Positions 11,405 to 22,256 of a stretch of 64,000 bases of DNA are shown piece after piece; the first letter of the stretch is position 1; the number at the start of each line of letters is the position of its first letter. This DNA comes from Molanna angustata (lineage: Eukaryota > Arthropoda > Insecta > Trichoptera > Molannidae): NCBI GenBank assembly GCA_963576475.1, contig OY754982.1, positions 9,501,780 through 9,565,779 on the forward strand, in the 5' to 3' direction. The position numbers and the translations under genes were made by a program. The notes under the pieces are model-generated. The model had not been told where the DNA came from, searched no databases, and saw only the letters and a list, made by a program, of their open reading frames with translations.

Positions 11405-11509
11405 GCCTTCGTGGCTCAATTGGTTCGGCATCTGATTTTCGGTGGAGGCACAGTTTTTAATTTAGTTTTCAGTCTGGATCTGTGAGAGGATTAATATCTT
11501 AAGTCTCCA
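11405..11509 (+). mobile_element. SINE-1, 5' part, split by LINE-A
   Basis: GGCCTTCGTGGCTCAATTGG (A box) followed by the SINE body up to AAGTCTCCA. The B box is largely deleted. SINE sequence resumes at 14105 (GTGGCAACTTATTG), immediately after the LINE-A tail, so the LINE interrupted this SINE at the position occupied by AAGTCTCCAGAATGTGG in intact copies. Confidence 0.8.
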
Positions 11510-14104
11510 TTAAGCCCTGGATCACTGAAGGGCTCACCAAGTCAATACATAAAAGAAATGATCTTCATAACTTATGCAAGAAAAATCCTGATGATATCCT
11601 TTTACAAAATCATTATAAAAGATATCGAAATACTTGTAGAAATATTATAAAGGAAGCAAAAACAAAATATTATACGGCAAAACTAAACGAATCAAATAAT
11701 GATATTAAAAAAACTTGGAAAATAATCAATGAAGTAAACGATAGAACCACAATACCTCAAAAAATTAACGAAATAAATTATAATGGTGAAACGTTGACAA
11801 TAGACGAAAATCCACAAAAAATCGTAAACAGCTTCAACGAATACTTTGCAAAAATCGGTAAACAATATGCCACTGACCTCCTTGAAACTAATAATACTAC
11901 AGAGGAAATTTTGGTCTTAAATGAAAAACAACAGAATTCAAATAAATTCCCACATAAAATGATTACATTTGACCTGACATCTGACGTGGAAATAATATCA
12001 ACTATCAATTCCATAAAACAGTCCACATCTACAGGAATAGACGGCATAGACTCAAAGCTACTAAAAAGTATAAAATTGCAAATAGCTAAACCTCTTAAAC
12101 ACGTTATAAACCTTAGTTTACAAAATGGCATATTTCCAGATTTTCTAAAAAAATCAGTAATAAGTCCTATTCATAAGAAAGATTCAAGAGTCGAAATTTC
12201 TAACTATAGACCAATCTCACTTCTTTCCATATTCTCAAAAATACTAGAAAAAATAGTGAAATTAAGACTCAATAAATTCCTGGAAAAAAGTTCTATTCTT
12301 TCAAATAATCAATATGGCTTTAGACAAGGCCTGTCAACGAATGACGCAATTTCAGAATTAACAACAATAATCGCTGATAAAGTAGACAAAGGTCAAAAAT
12401 GTCTTGCCATTTTCTTGGACCTTGCAAAGGCGTTTGATACAGTCTCACATCCTCTGCTTATATCTAAACTTCACAATATTGGTATCAATGCCACAGTACT
12501 AAACTGGTTCAAAACATATCTTAGCAACCGTAAGCAAATTGTCACTATTGGAAATTATCGTAGTGAAGAGCAATATATTTCCTATGGAGTCCCGCAGGGT
12601 AGTGTACTTGGACCAGTTTTGTTTCTCATATATATTGATAATTTGTGCCGTCTTCCTGTAGATGGAAAAATAATAAGTTTTGCTGATGACACTGTACTAA
12701 TAGTAAGTGAAAAAACTTGGAAACAGAGCTACAAAATAGCTGGTATGGCAATTAACAAAATAAAAAACTGTCTGGATAACAGCCTTCTTACATTAAACAA
12801 TAGTAAAACTAAATACCTTACATTTAGCGCCACACAAGCAGGGCAACCTTTACTAAATTCGATGTTTTCTATAAAAATACATTGTAGTGTACCTAGAGAC
12901 TCTTGTGACTGTATCCCTTTGGAGAGAGTCACTGCTATAAATTATTTAGGTCTGACCATAGATAATAATCTAAGATGGCAAGATCACATAGAGACACTAA
13001 CAAATAGAATTCTAAAACTTGGTTATATTTATAGAAACCTTCGAAAAATTCTAAAACAAAAAACATTAAAAACTGTCTATTTCGCATTGACTCATTCATT
13101 GATCTCATATGGAATTGTTGGTTGGGGTGGATGTGCCAAAACTATCTTGGAAAAACTTTGTCTAGCTCAAAGATGCATTGTGAAGATAATTATCCAAAAA
13201 CCGTTTGATTACCCTACGGAAAACCTCTATAACGATTTTAAAGTATTTGACCCGAGACAAATATATATCCAGCACATACTAACTTATTTTCATAAAAATA
13301 TAATACATCACCAGAAAACACAACAATCCAGAACCACACGAACAAGCATTACTTTAAATTACATAATCCCTCATATGAAAACAACTTTCGGACAAAGAAA
13401 TGCATCATTTATCGCTCCACGAATTTATAATACTTTACCTATGTCTCTCAAGGTAATAACTTCACATACATTATTTAAAACAAGAATAAAAAAATATATA
13501 GGGAATTACGGAAGGACAGAAATTGCCCAAATATTAAACATCCAACCATAATTCTGAGAAATAATATTAAATAATATAACTACACGCTACACAAGCTGGT
13601 TCGAGGATTGTCTTTACATTGCATCTTATTTTAAGACAAATAAACTCTAAAACATTTCTCTTTTTTTATTAGATTTATTTCAAAGAAGAAATCTTGATTT
13701 TGTTTTTTATTTGATTTGTGACTCAAGTCAAATAATATTGTTACTGAGTATATACGTTGAGAAGACCACAGAGCAAATTTTAATGTCAAACTGCTACATA
13801 ACATAAATGACAACAACGGGTGGGCATATTATGGTAGAAATAATATTGGAATAATAACATATCAAAATTTACTGTATCAGTTTATACTTTTGTGTTTGAG
13901 ATATTGGTAACTATGTAATGTTGTAATTTACTGTGTTGTGATGTCTGATGTCCGCTCTATGTAACTATGTATAACCAAAATGTCAAATATTTGGCTTGGT
14001 AAAATTGTAAACTGCTAGCCCTAGAACAGGGTTACCTAGTTGGGCAGCAGTAATCTTCATAATAGTCTTTGTGATAAAGGTGTGAAAAATAAATAAATAA
14101 ATAA
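11510..14104 (+). mobile_element. LINE-A: 5'-truncated Jockey-like retrotransposon
   Basis: About 2.6 kb: an open reverse-transcriptase frame (11512-13551), a 3' UTR, and an (AAAT)n tail at 14087-14104. The same 3' UTR end (GCTAGCCCTAGAACAGG ... AGTTGGGCAGCAG) recurs at 40974-41085 as a separate 3' fragment. The 5' end is cut inside the region between endonuclease and reverse transcriptase, the usual result of incomplete target-primed reverse transcription. It is inserted in a SINE-1. No long target duplication is visible at the junctions. Confidence 0.9.
11512..13551 (+). CDS. LINE-A ORF2 fragment: reverse transcriptase
   Basis: An open frame of 679 codons without a stop, from the truncation point to TAA at 13549-13551. 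There is no genuine initiator: the first start-like codon (11794) is TTG, as expected for a 5'-truncated ORF2. Counting from 11794, the reverse-transcriptase motifs are YRPISLLSIFSKILEKI (finger region), F-L-D-L-A-K-A-F-D with catalytic Asp at about 209, YGVPQGSVLGPVLFLIYID at about 264-282, and FADD with the catalytic pair at 298-299. The thumb segment YLGLTIDNNLRWQDHI follows. The C-terminus ends with the Jockey-type 'aP..yN.lP' tail. The endonuclease and any ORF1 are missing. In the family this enzyme nicks DNA and copies its RNA in place; this copy cannot do so without the endonuclease. It aligns with LINE-B throughout. Confidence 0.9.
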   Translation, partial: KPWITEGLTKSIHKRNDLHNLCKKNPDDILLQNHYKRYRNTCRNIIKEAKTKYYTAKLNESNNDIKKTWKIINEVNDRTTIPQKINEINYNGETLTIDENPQKIVNSFNEYFAKIGKQYATDLLETNNTTEEILVLNEKQQNSNKFPHKMITFDLTSDVEIISTINSIKQSTSTGIDGIDSKLLKSIKLQIAKPLKHVINLSLQNGIFPDFLKKSVISPIHKKDSRVEISNYRPISLLSIFSKILEKIVKLRLNKFLEKSSILSNNQYGFRQGLSTNDAISELTTIIADKVDKGQKCLAIFLDLAKAFDTVSHPLLISKLHNIGINATVLNWFKTYLSNRKQIVTIGNYRSEEQYISYGVPQGSVLGPVLFLIYIDNLCRLPVDGKIISFADDTVLIVSEKTWKQSYKIAGMAINKIKNCLDNSLLTLNNSKTKYLTFSATQAGQPLLNSMFSIKIHCSVPRDSCDCIPLERVTAINYLGLTIDNNLRWQDHIETLTNRILKLGYIYRNLRKILKQKTLKTVYFALTHSLISYGIVGWGGCAKTILEKLCLAQRCIVKIIIQKPFDYPTENLYNDFKVFDPRQIYIQHILTYFHKNIIHHQKTQQSRTTRTSITLNYIIPHMKTTFGQRNASFIAPRIYNTLPMSLKVITSHTLFKTRIKKYIGNYGRTEIAQILNIQP

Positions 14105-14130
14105 ATGTGGCAACTTATTGACATACGCGT
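14105..14130 (+). mobile_element. SINE-1, 3' part after LINE-A
   Basis: ATGTGGCAACTTATTG continues the SINE-1 consensus interrupted at 11509. Similarity fades within about 25 bp, so this half is short or degraded. Confidence 0.6.
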
Positions 14131-14629
14131 AGATACACGTCAAAAGACAACATAATTAAATAAAAAAAACTACATTCAAATTTTGATCATTGACTTTCAT
14201 CTCATTTGTGTGGGGACAAATCAAATTCAACGAATTATTGATCAAAGTTTGAAAAACTGATACAAATGGGTCCTTAGCAGCATAACAACGTTATAATTGA
14301 ACTAAACTTTAGGTCAATGTGTACCTATTTCATGGGTTGGTAAATTGTTGGTCAAATCCCTCGGTAGACTAAGTCTTACTGCCCATAAGCTTGTGTGTTA
14401 AAACGTCTAAAACCATTAATGTTTTGTTTAGGATATAGTGCCACCATTCTATGGGCATTCGGTTATGTTGAGAACTTTATGTACCTACTAAAATTACATG
14501 ACTTTGGTTAGGATAGATTATCTCATCTTTAGAACTTAAAAAACAGTAACATCTAAAGCTTATATACGTACATACTTCGATATAAATACATATTTACAGA
14601 TAACTTGAATACAATTCTACAATTTGTAT
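14131..14629. other. AT-rich sequence, nothing recognised
   Basis: No frame, repeat end or RNA signal recognised. Confidence 0.4.
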
Positions 14630-14790
14630 AATGTTTATCATCTTTTTCGTCTTCCAACTTTTTTTCCAACACTGCTGGAGATGAACGTCTTCCAACTGCT
14701 TTCAATCGTTTATTGTCCTCTCCGCATCCAGGTTCTTCCAGCTAACTGTAATATGTCGTAATTGTGAATTGGCGTCTATTGGAGAATACT
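14630..14790 (-). pseudogene. Possible RTE-like LINE 3' fragment
   Basis: The minus strand reads GRTWMRRGQ, then a stop, then TIESSWKTFISS, resembling the extreme C-terminus of RTE-type ORFs (the 'W...(E)AFIQQ' tail). Short and heavily mutated. Confidence 0.35.
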
Positions 14791-15011
14791 TGGTGCCCAT
14801 CACGCTGTCTTCCTAACAAGTATATACTGTGTTGGATTGATGTATGAACTCGTTCAAAATTCAGTGTCCAGTTATGGAATCGTGATCTCGATGCTAAAAA
14901 TATAAACAGAATATAATAACTGTTCCTGATTTCTGGTTTTAAATACTATATTGAAATATATTTGTTCTGGTTTATTTTCTTCATACGCTGTTTTATTCTT
15001 CTTCTTCTTCT

Positions 15012-15190
15012 TGGTGGTGGTAGAGCGGATAGCGCGCTGGGTTAAAAATTCACTGGTGGTGAGTTTGAATCCTGCCACGACCGATTTCGTTCGCATATAG
15101 CACAAGCATTTTAGGCTTAATTTAGGGAAATTATGAGGATGTTTATGTAATCGTTTCAAGGACATATTCATTATTTTTATTAAAAAAAAT
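15012..15190 (+). mobile_element. SINE-2 (tRNA-derived), copy 1
   Basis: A tRNA-like head (GTAGAGCGGATAGCGCGCTGG, then GAGTTTGAATCCTGCC as B box) is followed by CGACCGATTTCGTTCGC and a body ending in AAGGACATATTCATT and an A-rich tail (15178-15190). It matches the minus-strand copies at 58483-58670 and 58850-59033. The related copies have an anticodon-loop sequence TTAGTAA between complementary CTGG/CCAG stems, suggesting a tRNA-Thr(AGU)-like ancestor. Confidence 0.8.
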
Positions 15191-15600
15191 ATCTATACCA
15201 TACCTTTTTTGGTTTACCTAAACCACCCCAATATGCTGAGCCTATTCCGAGGAGGCAGAAAATAACTTGCATCACAGATGAACTTGTTTATTTTTTTTCT
15301 TAAATATTAAAACTATTATAAATAAAAATTTAAGCTATTGTTTCTTTATGTTTCCGCAGTATATTATGGCCTTGTTTTAAATCCATGTTTCTATTGTTTT
15401 TTTGTTTAGTTACAAATGTTTCATCAACTCTATGTCCATTATATATTTTTTTTATCGTATTAAATTTTTTTGAGCTAAATAGTAGTAATGTCTTTGTCCG
15501 AATGTCGTGTTTATCTTTGATGTCATGACTCATGAGTCGATGTAGCTGTGTGTCGTCTCGTATTTTTTTTTTGCGCTAAAATGGCACATTATAATTCAGT

Positions 15601-15793
15601 GGGGCAAGTCTGGTCCAACCGGCGAAATCTAAACCCTCGTGATAACCCATATCATGGATATAATTATCATATAGATTTCTATGAAATCTAAATATATAAT
15701 AAATAGACCTCCATATAATGATTATATCCATGATATGGGTATTCGTGAGGGTTTTGATTTCGCCTGTTGGACCAAACTTGTCCCCCCCCCCCC
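15601..15793. mobile_element. Palindromic MITE (family C), copy 1
   Basis: About 193 bp, nearly all inverted repeat. The left arm starts GGGGCAAGTCTGGTCCAACC and the right arm ends with its complement plus a C-run (15780-15793). Arms of about 80 bp flank a short AT-rich loop. A 3-bp AGT flanks both sides (15598-15600, 15794-15796). A relative is at 43445-43605. The 121-codon minus-strand frame across it is a by-product. Confidence 0.75.
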
Positions 15794-15796
15794 AGT

Positions 15797-16820
15797 TTAT
15801 TGTCGGTCTTGATATGGCAAATATGTATTTGAGAAAACGCTGGGTTAATAGATCAACAGTCTTATGATACTTATAATAATTAAAACAAAGAAAAAAGTGC
15901 GCATAAACTATGCACAGTATAATAATAAAAAAAAAACACATAAAAGCTACAGTGGGGATACTTTAAATTTTCAAAGATTACACTTCTTTTATAAATCTTT
16001 CGACTCAAGTTCCAACAACGTTCCAGAGAGATAACAAACGTCTCTTTGTTCCTCAAGACACGTCTTTAACTCATCTTTCATTTTTTTTTTAAATATATTT
16101 ATTTCTTTATCTTTGCACCTATTATACTTTTATGATAACTACCGAGTTGGACTTTTTATTTCCTTTCCATTCTTCCTTCACGTAATTTCAGTTTATTATT
16201 TTTATGTTTTATTACCGCCATAACAAGGTTCATACTACCACTAAAGGTGACCTTTATTCTTGCTATGAACTCCGAGTAAACTTTTTCACATTCGGAGTTT
16301 TACTGTGCCAAACACAACTTTATAACTGTTGTATACGGAGTTCAAGCCTTTTTTTTATCAGGAACGAACAATAAAATATTTACAGTCATATTTTTATTAG
16401 CTGGCTTCACCTGCTAGGAGAAGATTTGTTCAACCTTCAAGGCTTGGTTAATCAGACCCAGATTCGAATCACGACGAGTAAGATTTTCATTTTTTGTCGG
16501 TCGGTATAAACGATTAACATTATATCTCCAATGATGTCGGCTTGTTATTGATATTATACTATTGATATTTCTGGAGTCGTCAGAAAGGGCAAGGCAAGAT
16601 TACTGGATTGCACAGTACATACAGTGGAGATCGCAATAAGGTGTCGGCGGAGTCTTTGGGGCAGGTACACCATCTTCCCTACTGCACATGGTAGACACTG
16701 AATAGACTTCGTGTAAGTGTCTATTAAGGGTAAAAAAAACTAATACACGTGGGATGTAGGGCGAGAAAAGATGTGAATTGCGATTGCGGGGAGGTCCAAG
16801 ATGATAAGCATCACCTTCTT
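15797..16820. other. No gene; weak tRNA-like fragment at 16400-16490
   Basis: The stretch 16440-16480 contains CAGATTCGAATCACG, like a degraded RNA polymerase III B box, possibly an old SINE-2 relative. The rest (16560-16815) is GC-richer but shows no frame or motif I recognise. Confidence 0.3.
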
Positions 16821-16839
16821 AAATAAATAGATACCTAAG

Positions 16840-16910
<71 letters not shown>

Positions 16911-16915
16911 ATGAA

Positions 16916-16950
<35 letters not shown>

Positions 16951-17057
16951 CTAGATAAATAAATAAATGAATAAATGAATAAATAAATAAATAAATAAAA
17001 AATAAATAAATGAATAAATAAATAAATAATAAATAAATAAATAAATAAATAAATAAG

Positions 17058-17116
<59 letters not shown>

Positions 17117-17190
17117 AATAACAAATAAATAAACAAATAAATAAACAAATAAATATATGAATAAATAAATAAAAAAATAAATAAACAAAT
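16821..17190. repeat. (TAAA)n microsatellite, about 370 bp
   Basis: Near-continuous AAAT/TAAA tandem with scattered substitutions (TGAA, AACA, TAGA). The long minus-strand frames of repeated Ile-Tyr-Leu-Phe are artefacts of the 4-bp repeat, which reads open in several frames. It probably grew from a LINE or SINE (TAAA)n tail. Confidence 0.95.
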
Positions 17191-17321
17191 CAATTAATTG
17201 TTATTAATATCATTGGTAAATCGACCAGCGCCGTAAAAAAAAAAAAAAAATAATTTAATTAATAAATCAATATACAAATAAATAAATAAATTAAAATATA
17301 AAATAAATAAATAATAATCTT

Positions 17322-17460
17322 TTTTAATTTTGTAAGCTTTTTGATGAGGTACTGCAGGGAAAAATATGTAAGAATATTATTACTAGTGAATTTATATATT
17401 GATTTGTATTATAAAATGTATTAAAAAATAAAATAAATAAATAATAAATATGTATATAAA
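17322..17460 (+). pseudogene. LINE 3' UTR end fragment (family tail 1)
   Basis: TTTTTGATGAGGTACTGCAG, then AAAAATATGTAAGAATATTATTAC and a TAAA-rich tail. The same tail occurs at 38968-39085. Only the terminal approximately 120 bp is recognisable, as in severely 5'-truncated LINE copies. Confidence 0.6.
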
Positions 17461-17984
17461 TAAATAACTTAATTAATATATAAATAAGAAGGTACATACA
17501 TGCATAAATATGTATATAAATATTTTCAAATTCTAACAGTCTACACACACAAACATGTCCGATTAGGTATGGGAGGGATAGGAGATTAGAAGGATAGGAG
17601 GTGGAAAATTAAGATCGTATCATCTTCAGAACTTCGCGACGAAACTTATCGTATTTTGCATCGAAGATGTCCACCTCGGCTGAGAATAACTTGTTATGAG
17701 AATCACATATGCGTGGAATTGTAGCATTCTTCCTGAAATTAGTTCAACATTATTGGTAAAGAGTAGGTACATACCTACAATATTATAGATTCGTTGATTA
17801 TTTCAATCACAAATTTCCTTTGACTTTTATTATCAGGAATCACTAAAATATTATAGAATCGATTTTCTCGAATTCAGAAGAGTCATACATGACAAATCGC
17901 TGCTGCATAAAATTCTGAACGGTGCCATCGACTCGCCTTAGTTCGTCAACCTAGTATAGGTATCCATGTATTCATACTGTATCT
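17461..17984. other. No gene recognised
   Basis: AT-rich sequence without a conserved frame. Small purine-rich GGGAGGGATAGGAG repeats near 17570. Confidence 0.4.
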
Positions 17985-18400
17985 CTATCTTCTCCGTTTT
18001 TATTCCACATGGTGTTGGGGTCAGCTCTCCTTCTGCGTTTCTACTCTGAGTCCTCAGAGACATTACAAGCCCACATTTCCTCCGCCACCAAGGTCTTCCA
18101 TCGTCTTTTAGGACACCCTTTTGGTCTTTCGCCGGAAACTCGAAGCTAGTCCAGTGCAGTGTTACAAACGTTTTTAGGCGGTTTTCTTCGAAAATGTCCG
18201 AACCAACTCAGCATACTTTCCATCAGATTATCGGAAACATCGCGTACGCCCATACAATCCTCTCTAATATTCATTATGGATTTTATCTTTCCTTGTGACG
18301 CCGCACATCCACCATAGCATATTCATCTCGGCTGTTTGCACTGACTGAACTTGGCTTCGTGTGACGGCCCAGGTCTCGCTACCATATATATATCAATATG
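17985..18400 (-). pseudogene. LINE reverse transcriptase C-terminal remnant
   Basis: The minus strand reads YGSETWAVT, then EMNMLWWMCGVTRKDKIHNE, YIRGSIGVRDVSDNL, MESMLSWFGHFRRKP and GRPWWRRKC, with frame breaks. This order (YGSE.W, LRW..G.TR.D.IRNE.IR, LRWFGHV.RR, GRP) is the conserved C-terminal half of a widespread insect LINE polyprotein. Non-functional. Confidence 0.7.
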
Positions 18401-19039
18401 TATAAAACTGTACCTAATAAATGTTATTTTAAAATTAAAAAATAGACAAAATATGTAGGTAAGTATACAAGTATCTAATATTAGTTAATATTGAGTGATC
18501 GAAGAAGTGGTCAAAGTAAAAACATTAAGTTCAAGTGCAGTTTCTTTTGAAATTGAATTTCCTTCTGGAAGTTAGTGGGAGAGAGCTCCCCATGTGTCGA
18601 GTGAAATTGTCAATAATATTTATTGCTCGAGTTAGTCACCTATTTTCTTTCCGTCTTTAACTTTTAAACAGATGATAAATTCGCGATTAAATTTCCCGCT
18701 CTACAATTGAAGGTAGTCCCGGGTAGGTATGATTTTCGCGAAATGAGAGGGGATTAAATTTTAAAATAATTTGAGCGGAAAATCGAAATTGCGACGGGGC
18801 ATCGTAATATCTGTGATTTAAGCCACGGCACAATAAAGTTCAATTTACTATAAGATATTGGGAAATTTGCGAGCGTAGTTTGCCAACTTCGCTCAGGTCA
18901 ACGGGAAATTTATAATATTCGACGATGAGATATTATTTTGAATTACTGGTAACACTGAAAAAAAGTTCATTAGAAAATTTACCCACAGTATTTTTTTTAT
19001 TCCAGAGAGCTCGGTGACTTCTGGTGACCTATTATTTTA
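18401..19039. other. No gene recognised
   Basis: Mixed AT-rich sequence. 18650-18900 is slightly richer in GC but has stops in all frames. Confidence 0.4.
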
Positions 19040-19270
19040 CATGAATCGTCAGTCCACGAGTGAGAATCTTGATTTGTACTTGACGATTGTTCTTTTTGTA
19101 CCATAGTGCTTCTTTTACCATTCATGCTGTCCGGTTATGGAACAATTTACCATCGGACATTAGAACTGCCCCATCACTTCTAGTCTCACCTAAAACGCTT
19201 GCTCTTCCTCTCTATTCCCTAACCAACGTACATCCCATCCCACACACCATCCCTTTTGATCTCTCCTTTT
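19040..19270 (+). pseudogene. Jockey/CR1-like LINE C-terminal fragment
   Basis: The plus strand reads YHSASFTIHAVRLWNNLPSD, IRTAPSL, then a decayed tail. 'SF...AVRLWN.LP..IR...S' is the typical end of Jockey/CR1 polyproteins. Only about 50 codons remain. A second, unrelated LINE end lies immediately downstream on the opposite strand. Confidence 0.65.
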
Positions 19271-19344
19271 TCTTTCGTTACGTTGTTTTTGGTTAAATTC
19301 TGTTATATTTTTATAAGTGTTTTTATATTATGCAATTCTGTTGT

Positions 19345-19860
19345 GTCGTATATAATCATCTGTCCGCTACGGACCCTGGCATCCTCCAGAATTCGTCGCC
19401 ATCCCTCCCTATCGACCGCCAGTCTTTTCCAATGTATTAGTTCCATTTCTGTTATATCGCACAGTACGTCGTCCAGCCATCTTAACCTATATCTGCCTCT
19501 ACTTCTTCTCTACAGGTGTCTAATACCCTTTTGGAAATACGGTCATCATCCATCTGACAAACATGTCTATGTCAACGTAGGCGCTGAATTTTAATAAATT
19601 TGACTATATTTGTTTCGTTATACATTGTCTTTAGCTCATGATTATACTGGCCCGTCTCCAGGCCCCTCCAGCGTCAGTTGGGCCAAATATTTTCCTCAAT
19701 ATCTTCCTTTCAAACACCAATTATATATTTTCATTCTTTAGTCAGTGCCCTACATTCCGCTTCGTATTTTAGGACTGGTCGGAGAAGAGTTTTGTATATT
19801 AGAACCTTAGTATTTCGCGAGATTAGTCTTGACTTGAGATGTTTGAGTATATCGTATACC
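19345..19860 (-). pseudogene. RTE-like LINE reverse transcriptase remnant
   Basis: The minus strand, with several stops and small indels, reads TLLRPVLKYEAECRALTKE (about 19740-19795), FERKILRKIFGPT (about 19685-19725), and fragments of the VARMDD-like GH segment (about 19450-19560). This is the thumb and C-terminal part of an endonuclease/reverse-transcriptase LINE. The intermediate segment has lost its frame. Confidence 0.65.
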
Positions 19861-20789
19861 TATTATGCCAAAACGTAATTGTTCATGTAACTTTTTCTCA
19901 GATGGTTGACTGGAAGAAACTGCTGCCAGGAAATAAGTCCGATATTTGTACAATGTGATATTATATGTTTGTACAAAAAATTTTAAATAAATAGTGCCGT
20001 TATCGCTAATCTGGAGTAGCGATACAATTATAAAATTTCAAAAAATGTCTTATAGTTGACTACTTAAGATACGTTTCGCTAGTCTGAAACTGTTTCGATG
20101 TGGTAGATATCAAATCGCCTATAATTCTTCAGAAGATCAAAGAATCATACCTACAGATCCAATTTTTACAAATGTTTTAAGGTGTGATTCGAACTCACGT
20201 ATACTGGATTAATAATCCAGTGTGATGTCCGATATGCCACCATATACATTTAATATTTGTAGAATTATCAATCTGTTCTACTTCTTCAATACAAATGCTC
20301 TGTCAGTCGCTAAAATCAAAAGTTCAAAGTATTTTTATTATTATTTAAATCATATGAAGTTTCCTACTTTTTACGACTTAGTGGTGTTTTAGTGTTAAAA
20401 CTCTAAATAAGATGTTAAACACCTTTACTGGTCACAACATAGCATTAATCCACACACGGGTTATGTGAAACTAATAATTATCAACATGGTATACTGTAAC
20501 ATTAAATATATTTAATGCATGCATCAAATGGCTTTATTACGACAAATATACTATAGTAACAAACGTCTCGCCATTATACACCGTGTTGGGAAAATTTGTT
20601 ACAACTCTCTTTTGGTCGCGATAAAAATACTCCTAGCACGGAACGGCTCACTAACCGCTTCAGCGGCACTTTTTACCGAAGGAAATATTGTTAGGCACAT
20701 CAAAGTAATTATAAAAGAGAAATGGCAGTAAACGTCGATTGTCTGCTATGAACCCTGAGTAGTGGTATCTTTGGCAGATAAATGGTAAC
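19861..20789. other. No gene; one tRNA-like sequence inside
   Basis: Short plus-strand frames (70 codons at 20519) have no recognisable domain. 20172-20245 is annotated separately. Confidence 0.35.
20172..20245 (-). repeat. tRNA-like sequence, probably SINE head or tRNA relic
   Basis: The minus strand has CTGGA-TTATTAA-TCCAG, a perfect anticodon-type stem-loop (loop triplet ATT), and GAGTTCGAATCAC as a T-arm/B-box. The D arm and acceptor stem do not pair convincingly, so it is unlikely to be a functional tRNA. A third SINE type or a relic of SINE-2 is more likely. Confidence 0.4.
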
Positions 20790-21190
20790 AAAGGGACAGA
20801 ATTAGAGATCACACAATACAAAGGATTTAAAGGATTGTTTTAAAGGATTGCTTGTCAAAGTTTGAAGTCAATGTTCAAGATGTGTTCTGTCTCTGGGTCA
20901 CTTATCAAGCTGATCTCCAGGGGACGCCCTGAGGCCACACTAGGACACAATATGCTCTATTTATTGTATGTCTCTCAGTTCCGCAGTCACATCTGGATGA
21001 GTCCAACCAGCCATATTTGTGGAAAGTGTGGGCACATCTGCCAAATATCGTTCGAATTCTGTTTGGTGCTGTCCAAAATTTGCGTAGCTGATCGAATCCT
21101 GGCGGTTTTGTTGATATACAGGGCAGGCCATGGTTTACTGGGTCGGAAACTTCCTCTAATCTGGCTCTCTATGTCTCTATGGTGTTAATA
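20790..21190. other. GC-richer segment, possible decayed retroelement
   Basis: A 108-codon plus-strand frame (20862-21188) and a stop-containing minus-strand reading (FGQHQTEFERYLADVPTLST) are both present. The minus reading has a W-T-H-P motif reminiscent of LINE-like degenerate sequence, but I cannot identify it. Base composition is clearly less AT-rich than the surroundings. Confidence 0.25.
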
Positions 21191-21940
21191 TTCATGTAGA
21201 TTTTTGGCTGTTTTTATCAAATTGCAAAAAAAAAAATCTCGTCTTACATTTACAAGCACTTTGACTGGTGGAAACCCTCCAGGAGACAAAGTAAATTTAC
21301 TTTTTAAGTAATAGTCGAGAGTTGGAATCAGTTAACACACTTCAGGAATAGCTGAATCAGGTATAGCATTTATTGCTAGATAATGTTTTATTATTTTATT
21401 ACGTAGGTATACATTGTATCAGTACATACGTAAACCCGTTAATCAGAGGTTGAATCATTAAGCAAGTTAATAATGTATCTGATTAAATCAGATGTTAATC
21501 TTAACCATTGCAGCAAATTTTAATTCCACTTTTGTCACATAGTTATGAGTCATTATTGCACCGAACGACCCCTAAGTGGAGTATTGTAATGAACACAGCG
21601 GTTTTCAAATATATGTAGGTACCTCTTTTTTTTACTAATCCAGTACATGTTGATGTAGAACAAATTGAGGATATATTGTAAGACAAGGTTTGACACAATC
21701 AAAACGGAAAACCTCTTGAGGACCACTGTGATAAAAACTCATCGACACATTGCGAGGCTGAAAGTCCGAGATTTGATATTCTGAAATAAGGAGAACTTGA
21801 CATGTGATGCTGAAGATGTTGTGCGATTGAGATATCACTTGCAGAAATCATGATTCGAAAGAGTGGTGAGTTGCAATAGGGCACTCGACTCCTTAATAGA
21901 ATAGACAAGAGATGGTAATATTTTTCGACGTGTTTATCCC
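21191..21940. other. No gene recognised
   Basis: Minus-strand frames of 67-69 codons overlap one another and show no domain. Confidence 0.35.
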
Positions 21941-21984
21941 AAGAACAGGCTCCCAGATAAAACAGAAGTTACGAGTTCCGTGTT

Positions 21985-22255
21985 CCGTGCCTATCTAGAT
22001 CCCAGGAGTGTCAGAAACTCTGGATCCTGTTGTTTCTTTGAATTCCGGAACCCTTAGGATTGATGGATTATGTTGGTTTCTCGCACCTTTGGACTGGGAC
22101 CATCGATCAAAAAACAATCTAAATATTTGAATCCCAGGAGCATCATGCATTTCCGGATCCCGTAAACCTCTCGTATTCGAACGAATCCCGGGAACAGCTG
22201 GGAACCCTGGATTCTGGGGGTTTCCCGCACCCGCTGACTGGAACCACTGATCATA
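21985..22255. repeat. Two-copy degenerate tandem repeat (132-144 bp units)
   Basis: Unit 1 (about 21999-22115) and unit 2 (about 22131-22256) share ATCCCAGGAG, a GGATCC core, GAACCCT..GGAT, GGTTTC.CGCACC and a final CTGG.ACCA.TGATCA, in the same order. A similar fragment with AATCCCAGG occurs near 50400. GC content is higher than the flanks. Confidence 0.6.
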
Positions 22256-22256
22256 A

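Noticed and set aside
15576..15941. 121-codon minus-strand gene
   Set aside because: It crosses a palindromic MITE and a C homopolymer; no domain and no conservation in the second MITE copy.
16835..17193. 117- and 80-codon frames rich in Ile, Tyr, Leu and Phe
   Set aside because: They are translations of a (TAAA)n microsatellite, which is open in several frames on the minus strand.
20172..20245. tRNA gene
   Set aside because: The anticodon arm and T arm look right, but no convincing acceptor or D stem pairs; more likely a SINE head or tRNA relic.
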